A DNA stretch of 64,000 nucleotides from Methylomicrobium agile (GTDB taxonomy: Bacteria > Pseudomonadota > Gammaproteobacteria > Methylococcales > Methylomonadaceae): NCBI RefSeq assembly GCF_000733855.1, contig NZ_JPOJ01000001.1, positions 1,550,001-1,614,000 of the forward strand, read 5' to 3'. Made by a program: the position numbers and the translations under genes. A model generated the notes under the pieces. The model was not told the origin of the DNA. It made no database searches and saw nothing but the letters and a program-made list of their open reading frames with translations. This document shows positions 43,950 through 53,025 of the stretch, in pieces; positions within the stretch are counted from its first letter, which is position 1, and every line of letters starts with the position of its first letter.

Positions 43950-46043
43950 ATGGTTGAGGATTTATATAAAGTCAGGCATAAGCCGCGCTTCTCGAGCTTA
44001 CATCGCAAGTGGCTGGCGTCGCTGAGCTTATTGCTGCTTTCCTTGGGTGTAGCTTTTGGCGCGTTGAATTACTGGTATCTGAAGGCACAGGTTAAAGCGC
44101 AGTATGCGCAAAGCCAGGCGTCCTGGACCGCTGAATTGAAGGGCTTGATTAAACATTCGGTAGATCGGCTGCAGCGTCTCAGCATCGTGATTGCCTCGTT
44201 GGGCAATTTGTCGGACCGATTGAAGTCGCACGACGGTACGATTCGGTCAACTGAACTCGAACGAAAGTTCTCCAGCGTGCGTTACGAGTTGGATGTCGAA
44301 AGAATCGTTATTTTCGATAAGCAGGGCGCGATCCGCTGGAATTGGGCACCGGATAGCAGCAGTGCCGTTTCGATGCAATCGATGATGGACGCCATTGCGC
44401 ATGCGAAACAGAGCGAACAGCCGGGGGCTGTTTTAGACTGCCAGCTGCAATGCGAACTGAACGTGGTGATGCCATTGCTGGCGGATGGCGAACACGTCGG
44501 ATTCATCGGCATGAGCCAACGCATTACCGACTTGGTAATGGAGTTTTCTACCGCAACCGGCGTGGATATAGGCATTTTGGTGCCGGCCAGTATCGAAAGG
44601 ATGGAACAGGTTTTTCCGGGATGGGGCTTGTATACCGCTGCCTTGACCCATGCTTCGGCATTAAGGCCCTTCATTGAGGATCTGTCGGAGCGTTACCCGT
44701 CGCCGGAGGATATTCCCCCCGATGTCTGGCTGCGATGGAAGGATAATTTTTATGTCTTCCATGTTGTTCCTCTTAAGCACATCATTTCCGGTGCAAGGGG
44801 TTATCTGGTTTTCATCTCCGATGTTACGGAAGATACGGTTGCATTGAAAACGACCAACCGTAACAGTCTGTTTTTGATACTCGGGTCGCTGCTGCTTGCC
44901 GAGGTCTTTTTGTTTTTGCTGCTGCGCAAGCCGTTGCAACGGTTGAGCCATTTAGCACAAACCTTGCCTCTGGTTGCGCGGGGATGGTATGCACAGGCTT
45001 ATCAGGCGTTCAATGTGTTGGGACGCTTTCCCAAAAAACAGGACGAAATCGATTTGCTGTATGAGACTTCGATCGACCTGACGCATCAAATCGAGGAGAG
45101 TCAGCTGGCCCTGGCTGCTGATAGAGACTTCATTCAAGGTATTCTGGACAGTGTGCAGGTGATGATTTTAACGCAGACGCGCGACGGCAGGCTGCACATG
45201 GTAAACCGGTATATGTCCGAAATGCTGGGACGTCCGCCGGAGCACCTGAAGAAAAATCTGTTCGTCGACCTGCTCGAAGGGAACGAAGGCAAAGAGCAAT
45301 ATCAGAACAACCAGATCCATTTATTCTCGTCTTCCCTGCACCGTCTCGAGCACGAAGGGTCGATTATCGATGCCAGCGGCGAACTGCGCCATATTATCTG
45401 GATTCATACTTTTCTAGGCTCCATGTATCAAGACGACGCGGTCGTGCTGTCCGTCGGAATGGATGCGACTGACCGTATCGTGGCCGAAAACCGCAGCCGC
45501 TGGCTTGCTCACCACGATCCTTTGACGGGTTTGGCAAATCGGCTGCGGTTTCATGAAGAACTCGAAAGAAGCTTTGCCGATGCGGTACGCAGCGGTAATT
45601 CCAGCGCACTGCTGCTGCTCGATCTGGATTATTTCAAAACGATCAACGATAGCAGCGGTCATGCGGCCGGGGATGCGCTGCTGGTCATTCTTGCCAATGA
45701 ACTCCGTGCGCGTGCGCGCAAATCCGACCTGATCGCCCGGCTGGGCGGCGACGAATTCGCTGTGTTGATGCCGACAACCGGACAGGTGGGGGCCGAAACC
45801 TTCGCCGCTTCCCTGAATGAGCGGTTGAAGGAGCGTAAATTCCAGTTCGGAAATAAAGAGTACCGGATTTCGGCAAGTATCGGCATTGCCTTGCTGCCCC
45901 AACATGGCAAGGATGTGGAAGAGCTGATGGTCAATGTGGATATGGCGATGTATGAAGCGAAAAAGAACGGTAAAGGACGATGGTGTTTATATTTTTCTGA
46001 TCAGGAATCCATTTTAAACAAGAACGTCGTGAAGGCTCGATAA
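43950..46043 (+). CDS. Membrane-bound PAS–GGDEF diguanylate cyclase
   Basis: The 697-residue protein has TM1 at about residues 22–43, a periplasmic sensor domain of about 260 residues, TM2 at about 305–326, a linker, a PAS domain (about 392–510) and a C-terminal GGDEF domain. The active site GGDEF is at 599–603, with the product-inhibition I-site RKSD at 590–593, five residues upstream. It should make c-di-GMP and be feedback-inhibited. It lies 8 bp after the barrel gene. The periplasmic binding-domain protein upstream could be its signal partner (inference). Confidence 0.9.
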   Translation: MVEDLYKVRHKPRFSSLHRKWLASLSLLLLSLGVAFGALNYWYLKAQVKAQYAQSQASWTAELKGLIKHSVDRLQRLSIVIASLGNLSDRLKSHDGTIRSTELERKFSSVRYELDVERIVIFDKQGAIRWNWAPDSSSAVSMQSMMDAIAHAKQSEQPGAVLDCQLQCELNVVMPLLADGEHVGFIGMSQRITDLVMEFSTATGVDIGILVPASIERMEQVFPGWGLYTAALTHASALRPFIEDLSERYPSPEDIPPDVWLRWKDNFYVFHVVPLKHIISGARGYLVFISDVTEDTVALKTTNRNSLFLILGSLLLAEVFLFLLLRKPLQRLSHLAQTLPLVARGWYAQAYQAFNVLGRFPKKQDEIDLLYETSIDLTHQIEESQLALAADRDFIQGILDSVQVMILTQTRDGRLHMVNRYMSEMLGRPPEHLKKNLFVDLLEGNEGKEQYQNNQIHLFSSSLHRLEHEGSIIDASGELRHIIWIHTFLGSMYQDDAVVLSVGMDATDRIVAENRSRWLAHHDPLTGLANRLRFHEELERSFADAVRSGNSSALLLLDLDYFKTINDSSGHAAGDALLVILANELRARARKSDLIARLGGDEFAVLMPTTGQVGAETFAASLNERLKERKFQFGNKEYRISASIGIALLPQHGKDVEELMVNVDMAMYEAKKNGKGRWCLYFSDQESILNKNVVKAR

Positions 46044-46109
46044 TAAGATAAATTTCCCTTACAGTTTTTACCTTAAGCAAGGTAGATTAGAGTTTATAGT
46101 GACGACAAT

Positions 46110-47630
46110 ATGAACAAAAGTTATTTGTTACCTTCTAAATGGTTTAATAATGTCAAATCGAAATTTAATTACATTAATTTTTTTAAAATTAAAGCCTCGA
46201 TTATAGAACAACAAAATACGGCTGAAGAGCTATCTATGGCAGCAATAATGCGAGATGCTGAAAAAAAAGGCTTCGTAGTTCATAAGCTGGATAGTAGCTT
46301 GATTGTCTCAATCAAAAAGCCTTCTGATTCCCATTTTAATGCCAAAACACAAAATCTAGAATCATTGTCATTGAGTTCAACACCTTCGGACGGATGGGTC
46401 GTACCGGATAGATTGCTTAATCTGAGGCAGTTTATTAAGAATGCCCCACAGGTTTATAGAGACAGAACTTATCCTTTTAATCTAGGATTCATCGATGGGG
46501 TTGAAATTAAGGGAGTTTGCAAGTTTGTTAAAACACCAGAACGAAAGATATTTATTAATCCTCACTTTTTTGGACTAGAAAATTATAGTGTTCAGTGGCT
46601 TCACGATATGAATATCGTACCAGGTCCGACAAATACACATCAGCTATCGCAAGATCTTTTCTGCCAAGTACAAAGTCGAGTGGCAAAGATGCAAAAGACC
46701 AATATTGCATTACTTGCTGCCGCAACTCTACCAACAGTAGGGGAAGAGGCATTAAAAATCGCTAGCGATGTTAATGCATGGTTGTTTATTAATGATGACT
46801 TATTGGATTCCAGAAATTCAGATATCAATAAAAATAAACAACTGGTTTCTGAAATTTTTGATGAATATTTAAAAGCCATAAAGGGAGAAGATTATGCATT
46901 GCCTTCCAACCTCCCTGATAATAAAGGATCGATTATTTTAGGTTTATTGAATGGACTGCAAAATATAGGCGAAAGGCTAAGAGAAATAGTAGAACCTTCT
47001 CTAACCAAATATATATATGAAGGTTTCTTGAAGTACAAAAATGGTTGCGTAACTGAAGCTGGAACACGAACAAAGCAAGCAGATTTGGCTGAAGGCAAAT
47101 CTGGTATTGATCTTCAAATATCCTTATCTTTACTTAATGCTACAAGACATCATGCAGGCTCGGTTGATTTCGTGCTTGAAATTGCCTTTGCTTTACAAAA
47201 TATATCTCTAACTCAGAAAGAACGGGAGATTTTGGAGGACAATCATCTTTTTCGTCTTGGAAAAGATCATATCTGCTATTTTAATGATGTGCTTTCCGGA
47301 AGCAAAGAAAAGAATGAAGGTTTACATGAAAACCTTGTTCTTCATTATATGGAAATAAACCCAGAACTTACTTTTAAAGCAGCAGTCGATGCGGTAATGA
47401 AAGAAGTCAATACCTGTGCAGCAGAGTTTCAGATTAAAAAACAAGAAGCGATAATATGCTTAAAAGCCTCCGGTGAAGAAAGAGAAAAGCCAGTCGATAT
47501 TGCACCACTATCTACCGCAATTGAAAGCATAGAAAACTGGATAGAAGGGCATGTTATTTGGGAGGTTTTATCTGTTGAAGGACGGCATCCAAAATTACTT
47601 GATACCCGTTTGAAGGAGACATTCGTTTAA
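46110..47630 (+). CDS. Class I terpene synthase-like protein with N-terminal extension
   Basis: In the 506-residue protein I see the full bacterial class I terpene synthase motif set: Asp-rich DDLLD at 229–233, NSE triad in NDVLSGSKE (N392, S396, E400) and an Arg (R346) exactly 46 residues before the NSE Asn, the position of the pyrophosphate sensor. There is also an RH pair (R492–H493) near the RY position. These bind the Mg2+–diphosphate of a prenyl substrate and start cyclisation. The product (mono-, sesqui- or diterpene) cannot be told. The first 150 residues or so are not part of the usual synthase fold (normally 310–350 aa in total). The gene is clearly AT-rich compared with its neighbours and lies next to an IS630 remnant, pointing to transfer. 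Confidence 0.78.
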   Translation: MNKSYLLPSKWFNNVKSKFNYINFFKIKASIIEQQNTAEELSMAAIMRDAEKKGFVVHKLDSSLIVSIKKPSDSHFNAKTQNLESLSLSSTPSDGWVVPDRLLNLRQFIKNAPQVYRDRTYPFNLGFIDGVEIKGVCKFVKTPERKIFINPHFFGLENYSVQWLHDMNIVPGPTNTHQLSQDLFCQVQSRVAKMQKTNIALLAAATLPTVGEEALKIASDVNAWLFINDDLLDSRNSDINKNKQLVSEIFDEYLKAIKGEDYALPSNLPDNKGSIILGLLNGLQNIGERLREIVEPSLTKYIYEGFLKYKNGCVTEAGTRTKQADLAEGKSGIDLQISLSLLNATRHHAGSVDFVLEIAFALQNISLTQKEREILEDNHLFRLGKDHICYFNDVLSGSKEKNEGLHENLVLHYMEINPELTFKAAVDAVMKEVNTCAAEFQIKKQEAIICLKASGEEREKPVDIAPLSTAIESIENWIEGHVIWEVLSVEGRHPKLLDTRLKETFV

Positions 47631-47700
47631 CATTTAGAGTATTTCTCTATTTGTTATAATCATAAACCGCATTTTGCAAAAAGTTTTGGCATTTCTCGGG

Positions 47701-48000
47701 TTAAATCTCATTAAGCCAGGTGCCCAGGATTTGCCAAAGCTGATCGACGATCCGTTCCGTGGCTTTGCGCGGAAGGACTTTCAGCTTGGCAAACCTCTGT
47801 TCAATTGGATTCAAGGCCGGGCTATAAAAGGGGGGCAGGTATTTCAAGGCGGCGCCTTACGCTGCCATTGCTGCGAAATCAGACCATCTTATGGGTCGGG
47901 TCGGAAATTGTCATAGATGACGAGATCGTCGGGCTGCAAAGTCGATTCGAGCTGCTGAGAGCGCAGGTATTCCTTAGATAATCACTGTTTTATCAAGAAA
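47701..48000 (-). pseudogene. IS630-family transposase C-terminal remnant
   Basis: On the minus strand the sequence encodes LKYLPPFYSPALNPIEQRF, then AKLKVLPRKATERI and LWQILGTWLNEI with a stop at 47701. This is the C-terminal end of an IS630 DDE transposase containing the last catalytic Glu (NPIEQ). Upstream pieces (DDLVIYDNF) are out of frame. It is a decayed fragment between the terpene synthase gene and rnhB. The left boundary is approximate. Confidence 0.7.
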
Positions 48001-48042
48001 CACCAGCTTGAGCACATCAATGCGATTGTCATCGATATCCTT

Positions 48043-48654
48043 TCATTTGTCGCGGCACAGATCTTTCACCGGCTTGAAAGACCGGCGATGGATGCTCAAA
48101 GGTCCGAACTCTGCCAGTTCGGACAGATGTTGCCGGGTGCCGTAACCTTTATGCAGATCGAACGCAAAGCCGGGAAATTCTTTTGCATAGTCCGCCATGG
48201 TCCGGTCGCGGTGGACTTTGGCGAGGATAGAAGCCGCGCTGATGGCCGGAATCTTCCGGTCGCCCTGCACGATTGCCCGGGCCGGGACCGCTAAAACCGG
48301 CAGGCGGTTGCCGTCGACCAGGACGTGGTCCGGCGGGATTGATAGCTGCGCGACCGCCCGCTGCATGGCCAGCAGCGTGGCTTGCAGAATGTTCAGCCGG
48401 TCGATCTCCGCTACGCTAGCTTCGGCAATGGACCAGGCCAGGGCGTTTTCCCGAATGGCCTGATAAAGCGCCAGCCTTTTCTTCTCACTCAGCGTTTTCG
48501 AATCGGCTAGGCCGCTTATCGGTTTTTTCGGGTCGAGGATGACGGCGGCAGCCGCGACCGGTCCCGCCAAAGGGCCCCGCCCGGCTTCGTCGACGCCGGC
48601 GATCAGCCCGGATTCCGCAAGAATGACGTCCGCCATTGCGTAAACAGGTCCCAT
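48043..48654 (-). CDS. rnhB: Ribonuclease HII
   Basis: The 203-residue protein has the catalytic motif [28 protein letters not shown] and the fourth acidic site [10 protein letters not shown]. It removes RNA from RNA–DNA hybrids and single ribonucleotides. ATG 48636 (MADVILAE) is an alternative start nearer the family length. It lies 6 nt after lpxA and ends the lpx unit. Confidence 0.93.
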   Translation of the reverse strand: MGPVYAMADVILAESGLIAGVDEAGRGPLAGPVAAAAVILDPKKPISGLADSKTLSEKKRLALYQAIRENALAWSIAEASVAEIDRLNILQATLLAMQRAVAQLSIPPDHVLVDGNRLPVLAVPARAIVQGDRKIPAISAASILAKVHRDRTMADYAKEFPGFAFDLHKGYGTRQHLSELAEFGPLSIHRRSFKPVKDLCRDK

Positions 48655-48660
48655 GCGCGG

Positions 48661-49431
48661 CTAGCGTAAAATGCCGCGGCTGACATGGCGCAAGAAATCC
48701 GCGAATTCGCCTAAATGGGTATTTTCTTCGTCAAGGTTCAGCAGCTCATCAATCGCATCTTCGAGACGAAGATTCATCTTGTAAACGATTTTGTACGCTT
48801 TTCTGATCAGCCGAATGTCTTCGGGAGAAAAACCGTTGCGCTCCATCCCGACCGTATTGATCCCATGAGGTCGGGTGGGTTTGCCGCCGACCATCACGAA
48901 AGGCGGCACGTCCTGGGTGATCGCACTGCCCATTGCAGCAAAGCTGTACTGGCCGATTTTGGTAAACTGGTGGACCAGTGTAAAACCGCCAAGAATCGCG
49001 TGGCTGCTCAGACTGACATGGCCGGCCAGAGAAGCGCCGTTGGCCATCACGACATGATCGCCTATCATGCAGTCGTGCGCGACATGGGTGTAGGCCATGA
49101 ATAAATTGTCGTTGCCGATTTTGGTAAGGCTGTTATCCTGCTGCGTCCCCCGATGCATCGTGGTGAACTCGCGGATCGTGTTGCGATCGCCGATTTCGAG
49201 CCGGGTCAGTTCGGCGGCATATTTCTTGTCTTGAGGGTCTTCGCCTATCGAAGAAAATTGGAAGATGCGATTATCTTTACCAATGGAAGTCGGTCCTTTG
49301 ATGACTACATGCGGGCCGATGACGGTGCCTGAATCAATCTTTACGTCGGCACCGATGATCGTATAGGGTCCGATGGAAACGTCGCCGGCCAATTCAGCGC
49401 GTTTATCGATAATGGAAGTTGGATCGATCAA
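48661..49431 (-). CDS. lpxA: UDP-N-acetylglucosamine acyltransferase LpxA
   Basis: The 256-residue left-handed beta-helix protein has repeated hexapeptides (SIGPYTIIGADVKIDSGTVI…), the catalytic His in MAYTHVAHDCMIGDHV and a typical C-terminal helical domain. It starts lipid A synthesis. The gene starts 2 nt after the fabZ stop. Confidence 0.95.
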   Translation of the reverse strand: MIDPTSIIDKRAELAGDVSIGPYTIIGADVKIDSGTVIGPHVVIKGPTSIGKDNRIFQFSSIGEDPQDKKYAAELTRLEIGDRNTIREFTTMHRGTQQDNSLTKIGNDNLFMAYTHVAHDCMIGDHVVMANGASLAGHVSLSSHAILGGFTLVHQFTKIGQYSFAAMGSAITQDVPPFVMVGGKPTRPHGINTVGMERNGFSPEDIRLIRKAYKIVYKMNLRLEDAIDELLNLDEENTHLGEFADFLRHVSRGILR

Positions 49432-49433
49432 AA

Positions 49434-49877
49434 TTAATTTACCACGGCTGCACAGCGGATTTCAGCGCTGGCGATGAATTCGCCATCGACTTCGGCCGAG
49501 CAATCGAATGCCCAGATATTGCGCTTGCTTTTCAAGAATTTGGCTTCCAGCATCAATTGATCGCCGGGAACGACGGGGCGTTTGAATTTGGCCTTGTCGA
49601 CGCTGACCAGATAATAAATCATCCCGCTGAGTTCTTCAGGAGCCGTTTCGGAGGCCAGAAGGCCGGTCGTCTGCGCCATCGCTTCGATGATCAATACGCC
49701 CGGCATAATCGGTTTTTGGGGAAAATGGCCCTGAAAAAAAGGTTCGTTATAAGTAACGTTTTTGACTCCCAGCAACCGGACTCCAGGTTCACACTCGATG
49801 ACCTTGTCGACCAGCAGAAAGGGATAGCGATGTGGTAAAAAGTTCTGTATTTGTAAAATATCTAACTTGATGGACAT
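49434..49877 (-). CDS. fabZ: 3-hydroxyacyl-ACP dehydratase FabZ
   Basis: The 147-residue hotdog-fold protein has LPHRYPFLLVDKV and the active-site His/Glu segment HFPQKPIMPGVLIIEAMAQ. The start at 49877 (MSIKLDILQ) is preferred over an upstream start because it gives the family N-terminus. It supplies acyl chains for fatty acid and lipid A pathways. Confidence 0.94.
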   Translation of the reverse strand: MSIKLDILQIQNFLPHRYPFLLVDKVIECEPGVRLLGVKNVTYNEPFFQGHFPQKPIMPGVLIIEAMAQTTGLLASETAPEELSGMIYYLVSVDKAKFKRPVVPGDQLMLEAKFLKSKRNIWAFDCSAEVDGEFIASAEIRCAAVVN

Positions 49878-50020
49878 GGTGCGGATCGCTTTGATGATGA
49901 GGATGCGATTCCCGTCATTCAAATTACGAATGGCGTCGAGGGATGGAATCCGTCCGGAGGCATGATCGCTGCCATTCGTATCGATTTAAACTAAAGGAAA
50001 TAGAGGAGGCGCTGGCCGGG

Positions 50021-50506
50021 CTATTGCGCCGATGCCAGTTTTTTCTGAACTTGAGCGGTAATATCCAGTTTGTCGTTGGCGTAGAGTACACCGTCATACA
50101 AGACGAGGTCGAAGCTTTGCTCTTTCGCGATCGCCTGAACGGCCTCGATGATGCGACGCTGCAATTTGCCGAGCTCCTGGTTTTTGCGGGTATTCAAGTC
50201 GTAGCCGGTCTCTTCGCTGGCTCGTTTATAATCGAGCGATTTGTCCCGCAGCTTTTTTTCCAGATTGGTACGCTCGCTTTCGCTCATCACCGCGCCGTCG
50301 CGGTTCAATTTGTCTTCAAGGGATTTGAGCTCGGTTTCCATCGATTTGATTTTCTTCACGCGCGATGAAAATTCCTGTTCGAGCCGCTTCAATTCGGGAG
50401 CTTCCTTGAGCACTGTATTCATATAGACGATGCCCACTTTGAGCTCGGCCAGGCACACGTTCGAAGCGAGCAGCAAGCCCAGGAATAATGCAATTTTGGT
50501 TTTCAT
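50021..50506 (-). CDS. skp: OmpH/Skp family periplasmic chaperone
   Basis: The 161-residue precursor has a signal peptide (KIALFLGLLLASNVCLA) followed by the beta-core start ELKVGIVYMN, long charged helices forming the Skp tentacles and the closing YANDKLDIT. It carries unfolded outer-membrane proteins to the BAM complex encoded just upstream. The 143-bp gap to fabZ is where lpxD often sits; no lpxD is present. Confidence 0.9.
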   Translation of the reverse strand: MKTKIALFLGLLLASNVCLAELKVGIVYMNTVLKEAPELKRLEQEFSSRVKKIKSMETELKSLEDKLNRDGAVMSESERTNLEKKLRDKSLDYKRASEETGYDLNTRKNQELGKLQRRIIEAVQAIAKEQSFDLVLYDGVLYANDKLDITAQVQKKLASAQ

Positions 50507-50605
50507 TGTGGATCAATTCTCCAGAGGATCGAAAATGTAGGAAATAGAGGTAAACTTTAATAGATTATAGGGGATAAGTAGGTTTAAGCCAAAACAACTT
50601 GCACT

Positions 50606-52945
50606 TTAAAAATTCTGCCCGAAGTTGAATTGAAATATCTGTTTCTGATCGCCCGGATCGGTTGGAGTTCCTGATTTGGCGTTCAGCGGCAATGCGGCAC
50701 TGACCGACAACGCGCCAAACGGCGATAGCCATTCGCCGGAGATGCCGGTGGAGTATTTCAAGTCGCCAAAATTGAAACCGTCCTCGACCGTGCCCGCATC
50801 GAGAAAGGTTCCCAGCCGGACCGATTTGACATCAGATAGAAACGGCACCGGAAAAAACAATTCGGCATTGCCGATGATTTTGGTGGAGCCGCCAAAAGGA
50901 TTGTTGGCGACCCTCTTGCCGGGAATGCAACCCGTTCCCCCGCTAGGGCAAATGTGGTCCCTGGGGCCGAGCGTATTGTTCCTATAACCCCGTACCGAGC
51001 CGGTGCCGCCTGCGAAATAATTCTCGAAGAAAGGCAGCTTATCGGTATCGCCGTAGCCGTCTCCGTAGTCGACTTCCCCGTGCAGCCGGAAAGTCAAATC
51101 CTGGGCGACCGGAATGTAAAGCTGATGCTTGTAGCTGACCTTGAAATATTCCAGATCGCTTCCGGGAACGGTGGCGAGAGCGGAAAAGCGCTGTTGTCCT
51201 CCCTTGGTCGGGAAAATTGCCTTGTTCAGCGTATCGTGAGACCAACTGACTGCCGGAGCGAACGTAAAAAAACTGTCGCCTTGCTGTTTGATGAAATCAG
51301 AAATTTCGATCGAGGAAAAGTCGGTTTTTTTTAGAGAAGTATGCTTGATGTCCGCATCGAAGCGCAGGCTATCGAACTCGTTCAACGGAATCCCGAAATT
51401 GATGCCGGCATTGGCGACATCGGTGGAATACCGGGCGATGTTGATCGTACTGGCATCGCGGCTGGTATAGCCGAGGTTGTAGCCCTGGCTGACTCCGTCC
51501 ACGTTGAAATACGGATTGAAGAAGCCGAATTGGTAACTGGTCAGGTAGTCGCTGTTGTTGAAGGCCAAATTGACCCGCTTACCGGAACCGAAGATGTTGT
51601 CCTGCGAAATGTTCGCATTCAGCACGATGCCCTGCACCTGCGAAAAACCGACACCGGCCGACAAGTTGCCCGAGGCTTTTTCGGTGACTTTGTAATTCAC
51701 GTCGATCTGGTCGGCGGTGCCGACGACCTGCGGCGTTTCGACGTTTACGTCCTCGAAATAACCCAGCCGTTCGAGGCGCGTTTTCGAGCGTTCGATTTTG
51801 GACCCCGAGGCCCAGCTCGCTTCCATCTGCCGCATTTCCCGGCGCAGCACTTCGTCGCGCGTTTTGGTGTTGCCGGCAAAATTGATATGGCGCACATACG
51901 CGCGTTTGCCCGGATCGACGAAAAAAGTCATCACGACCGTTTTGTCTTTTTCGTTGATTTCCGGGACCATGTTTACGTTCGCGAAGGTATAGCCTTCGTC
52001 GCCCAGACGGTCCGAGATCGCCTTTGAGGTTTCGGTGGCCTGCTTCCGGGAAAAAATTTCGCCGGGGCCGATGCTCACCAGTTTGATCAACTGCTCGGGC
52101 GGCACGATCAGATTGCCGGCCAGTTTGACCTTGTCCAGCGTGTAGACATCCCCTTCCTTCACGTTGATCGTGACGTAAATGTCTCTTTTGTCGGGGGTAA
52201 TCGCGACCTGGGTCGATTCGATCGAGAAATTGATGTAACCCCGGTCCAGATAATACGAACGCAGGGTTTCCAGGTCGGCGGACAGTTTTTGCTTGGAATA
52301 CTGGTCGTTCTTGGTATAGAACGATAGCAGGTTGGTCGTGCTCAATTCCAACTGCTTGAGCAGGGTTTCGTCATCGAACGCCTTGTTGCCGACGATGTTG
52401 ATCTGCTTGATCTTGGTGACGCGGCCTTCGGAAATTTTGATATGGATGCCGACCCGGTTGCGGGTCAGATTGGTCACCTCGGTCTTGATCTTCAGCGCGT
52501 ACTTGCCGTGGCTCAGATACTGGCGGTTCAATTCCTGCTCGACCTTGTCGAGCACCTGCTTGTTGAACACCTTGCCTTCGGACATTCCAATCGAGTCCAG
52601 GGCTTTGGTCAGGTCTTCCTTGCTCAGATCCTTGTTGCCTTCGATCAGGATCTTGGCGATCGAGGGACGCTCGACCACGTTCACGATCAGGGTGGAACCT
52701 TTCCGTTCGAGCGAGACATCTTTGAAAAAGCCGGTCTTGAACAGCGCCTTGATTGCGGGGCCGGCATTATCCAGCGAAAACCGTTCGCCGACGTTGATAG
52801 GGAGATAATTGTAAACAGTGCCTTGGGAGATCCGCTGCAAGCCCTTGACTTTGATATCGGTCACGATGAAGTCCTCGTCGGCTGCAACTGCCTGGGATAA
52901 CAGCAGGTACAGCGACAACAGGCGGGCAATCGGTTTAGACATCAT
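50606..52945 (-). CDS. bamA: Outer membrane protein assembly factor BamA
   Basis: The 779-residue precursor (ATG 52945 or 52942) has a signal peptide (SLYLLLSQAVAA), five POTRA domains (FIVTDIKVKGLQRISQGTV at the first), and a 16-stranded Omp85 barrel. The conserved VRGYRNNTLGPRD segment of L6 is present, and it ends FQFNFGQNF with the C-terminal Phe signal. It inserts barrels into the outer membrane. Confidence 0.95.
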   Translation of the reverse strand: MMSKPIARLLSLYLLLSQAVAADEDFIVTDIKVKGLQRISQGTVYNYLPINVGERFSLDNAGPAIKALFKTGFFKDVSLERKGSTLIVNVVERPSIAKILIEGNKDLSKEDLTKALDSIGMSEGKVFNKQVLDKVEQELNRQYLSHGKYALKIKTEVTNLTRNRVGIHIKISEGRVTKIKQINIVGNKAFDDETLLKQLELSTTNLLSFYTKNDQYSKQKLSADLETLRSYYLDRGYINFSIESTQVAITPDKRDIYVTINVKEGDVYTLDKVKLAGNLIVPPEQLIKLVSIGPGEIFSRKQATETSKAISDRLGDEGYTFANVNMVPEINEKDKTVVMTFFVDPGKRAYVRHINFAGNTKTRDEVLRREMRQMEASWASGSKIERSKTRLERLGYFEDVNVETPQVVGTADQIDVNYKVTEKASGNLSAGVGFSQVQGIVLNANISQDNIFGSGKRVNLAFNNSDYLTSYQFGFFNPYFNVDGVSQGYNLGYTSRDASTINIARYSTDVANAGINFGIPLNEFDSLRFDADIKHTSLKKTDFSSIEISDFIKQQGDSFFTFAPAVSWSHDTLNKAIFPTKGGQQRFSALATVPGSDLEYFKVSYKHQLYIPVAQDLTFRLHGEVDYGDGYGDTDKLPFFENYFAGGTGSVRGYRNNTLGPRDHICPSGGTGCIPGKRVANNPFGGSTKIIGNAELFFPVPFLSDVKSVRLGTFLDAGTVEDGFNFGDLKYSTGISGEWLSPFGALSVSAALPLNAKSGTPTDPGDQKQIFQFNFGQNF

Positions 52946-53025
52946 TCGGCAGGTGAAAGAGAACGGCAATCTCTGATTTGTAGGGGGCTCGGCCGGATTA
53001 TAACATAAGAATTTGTTTGTACAGC

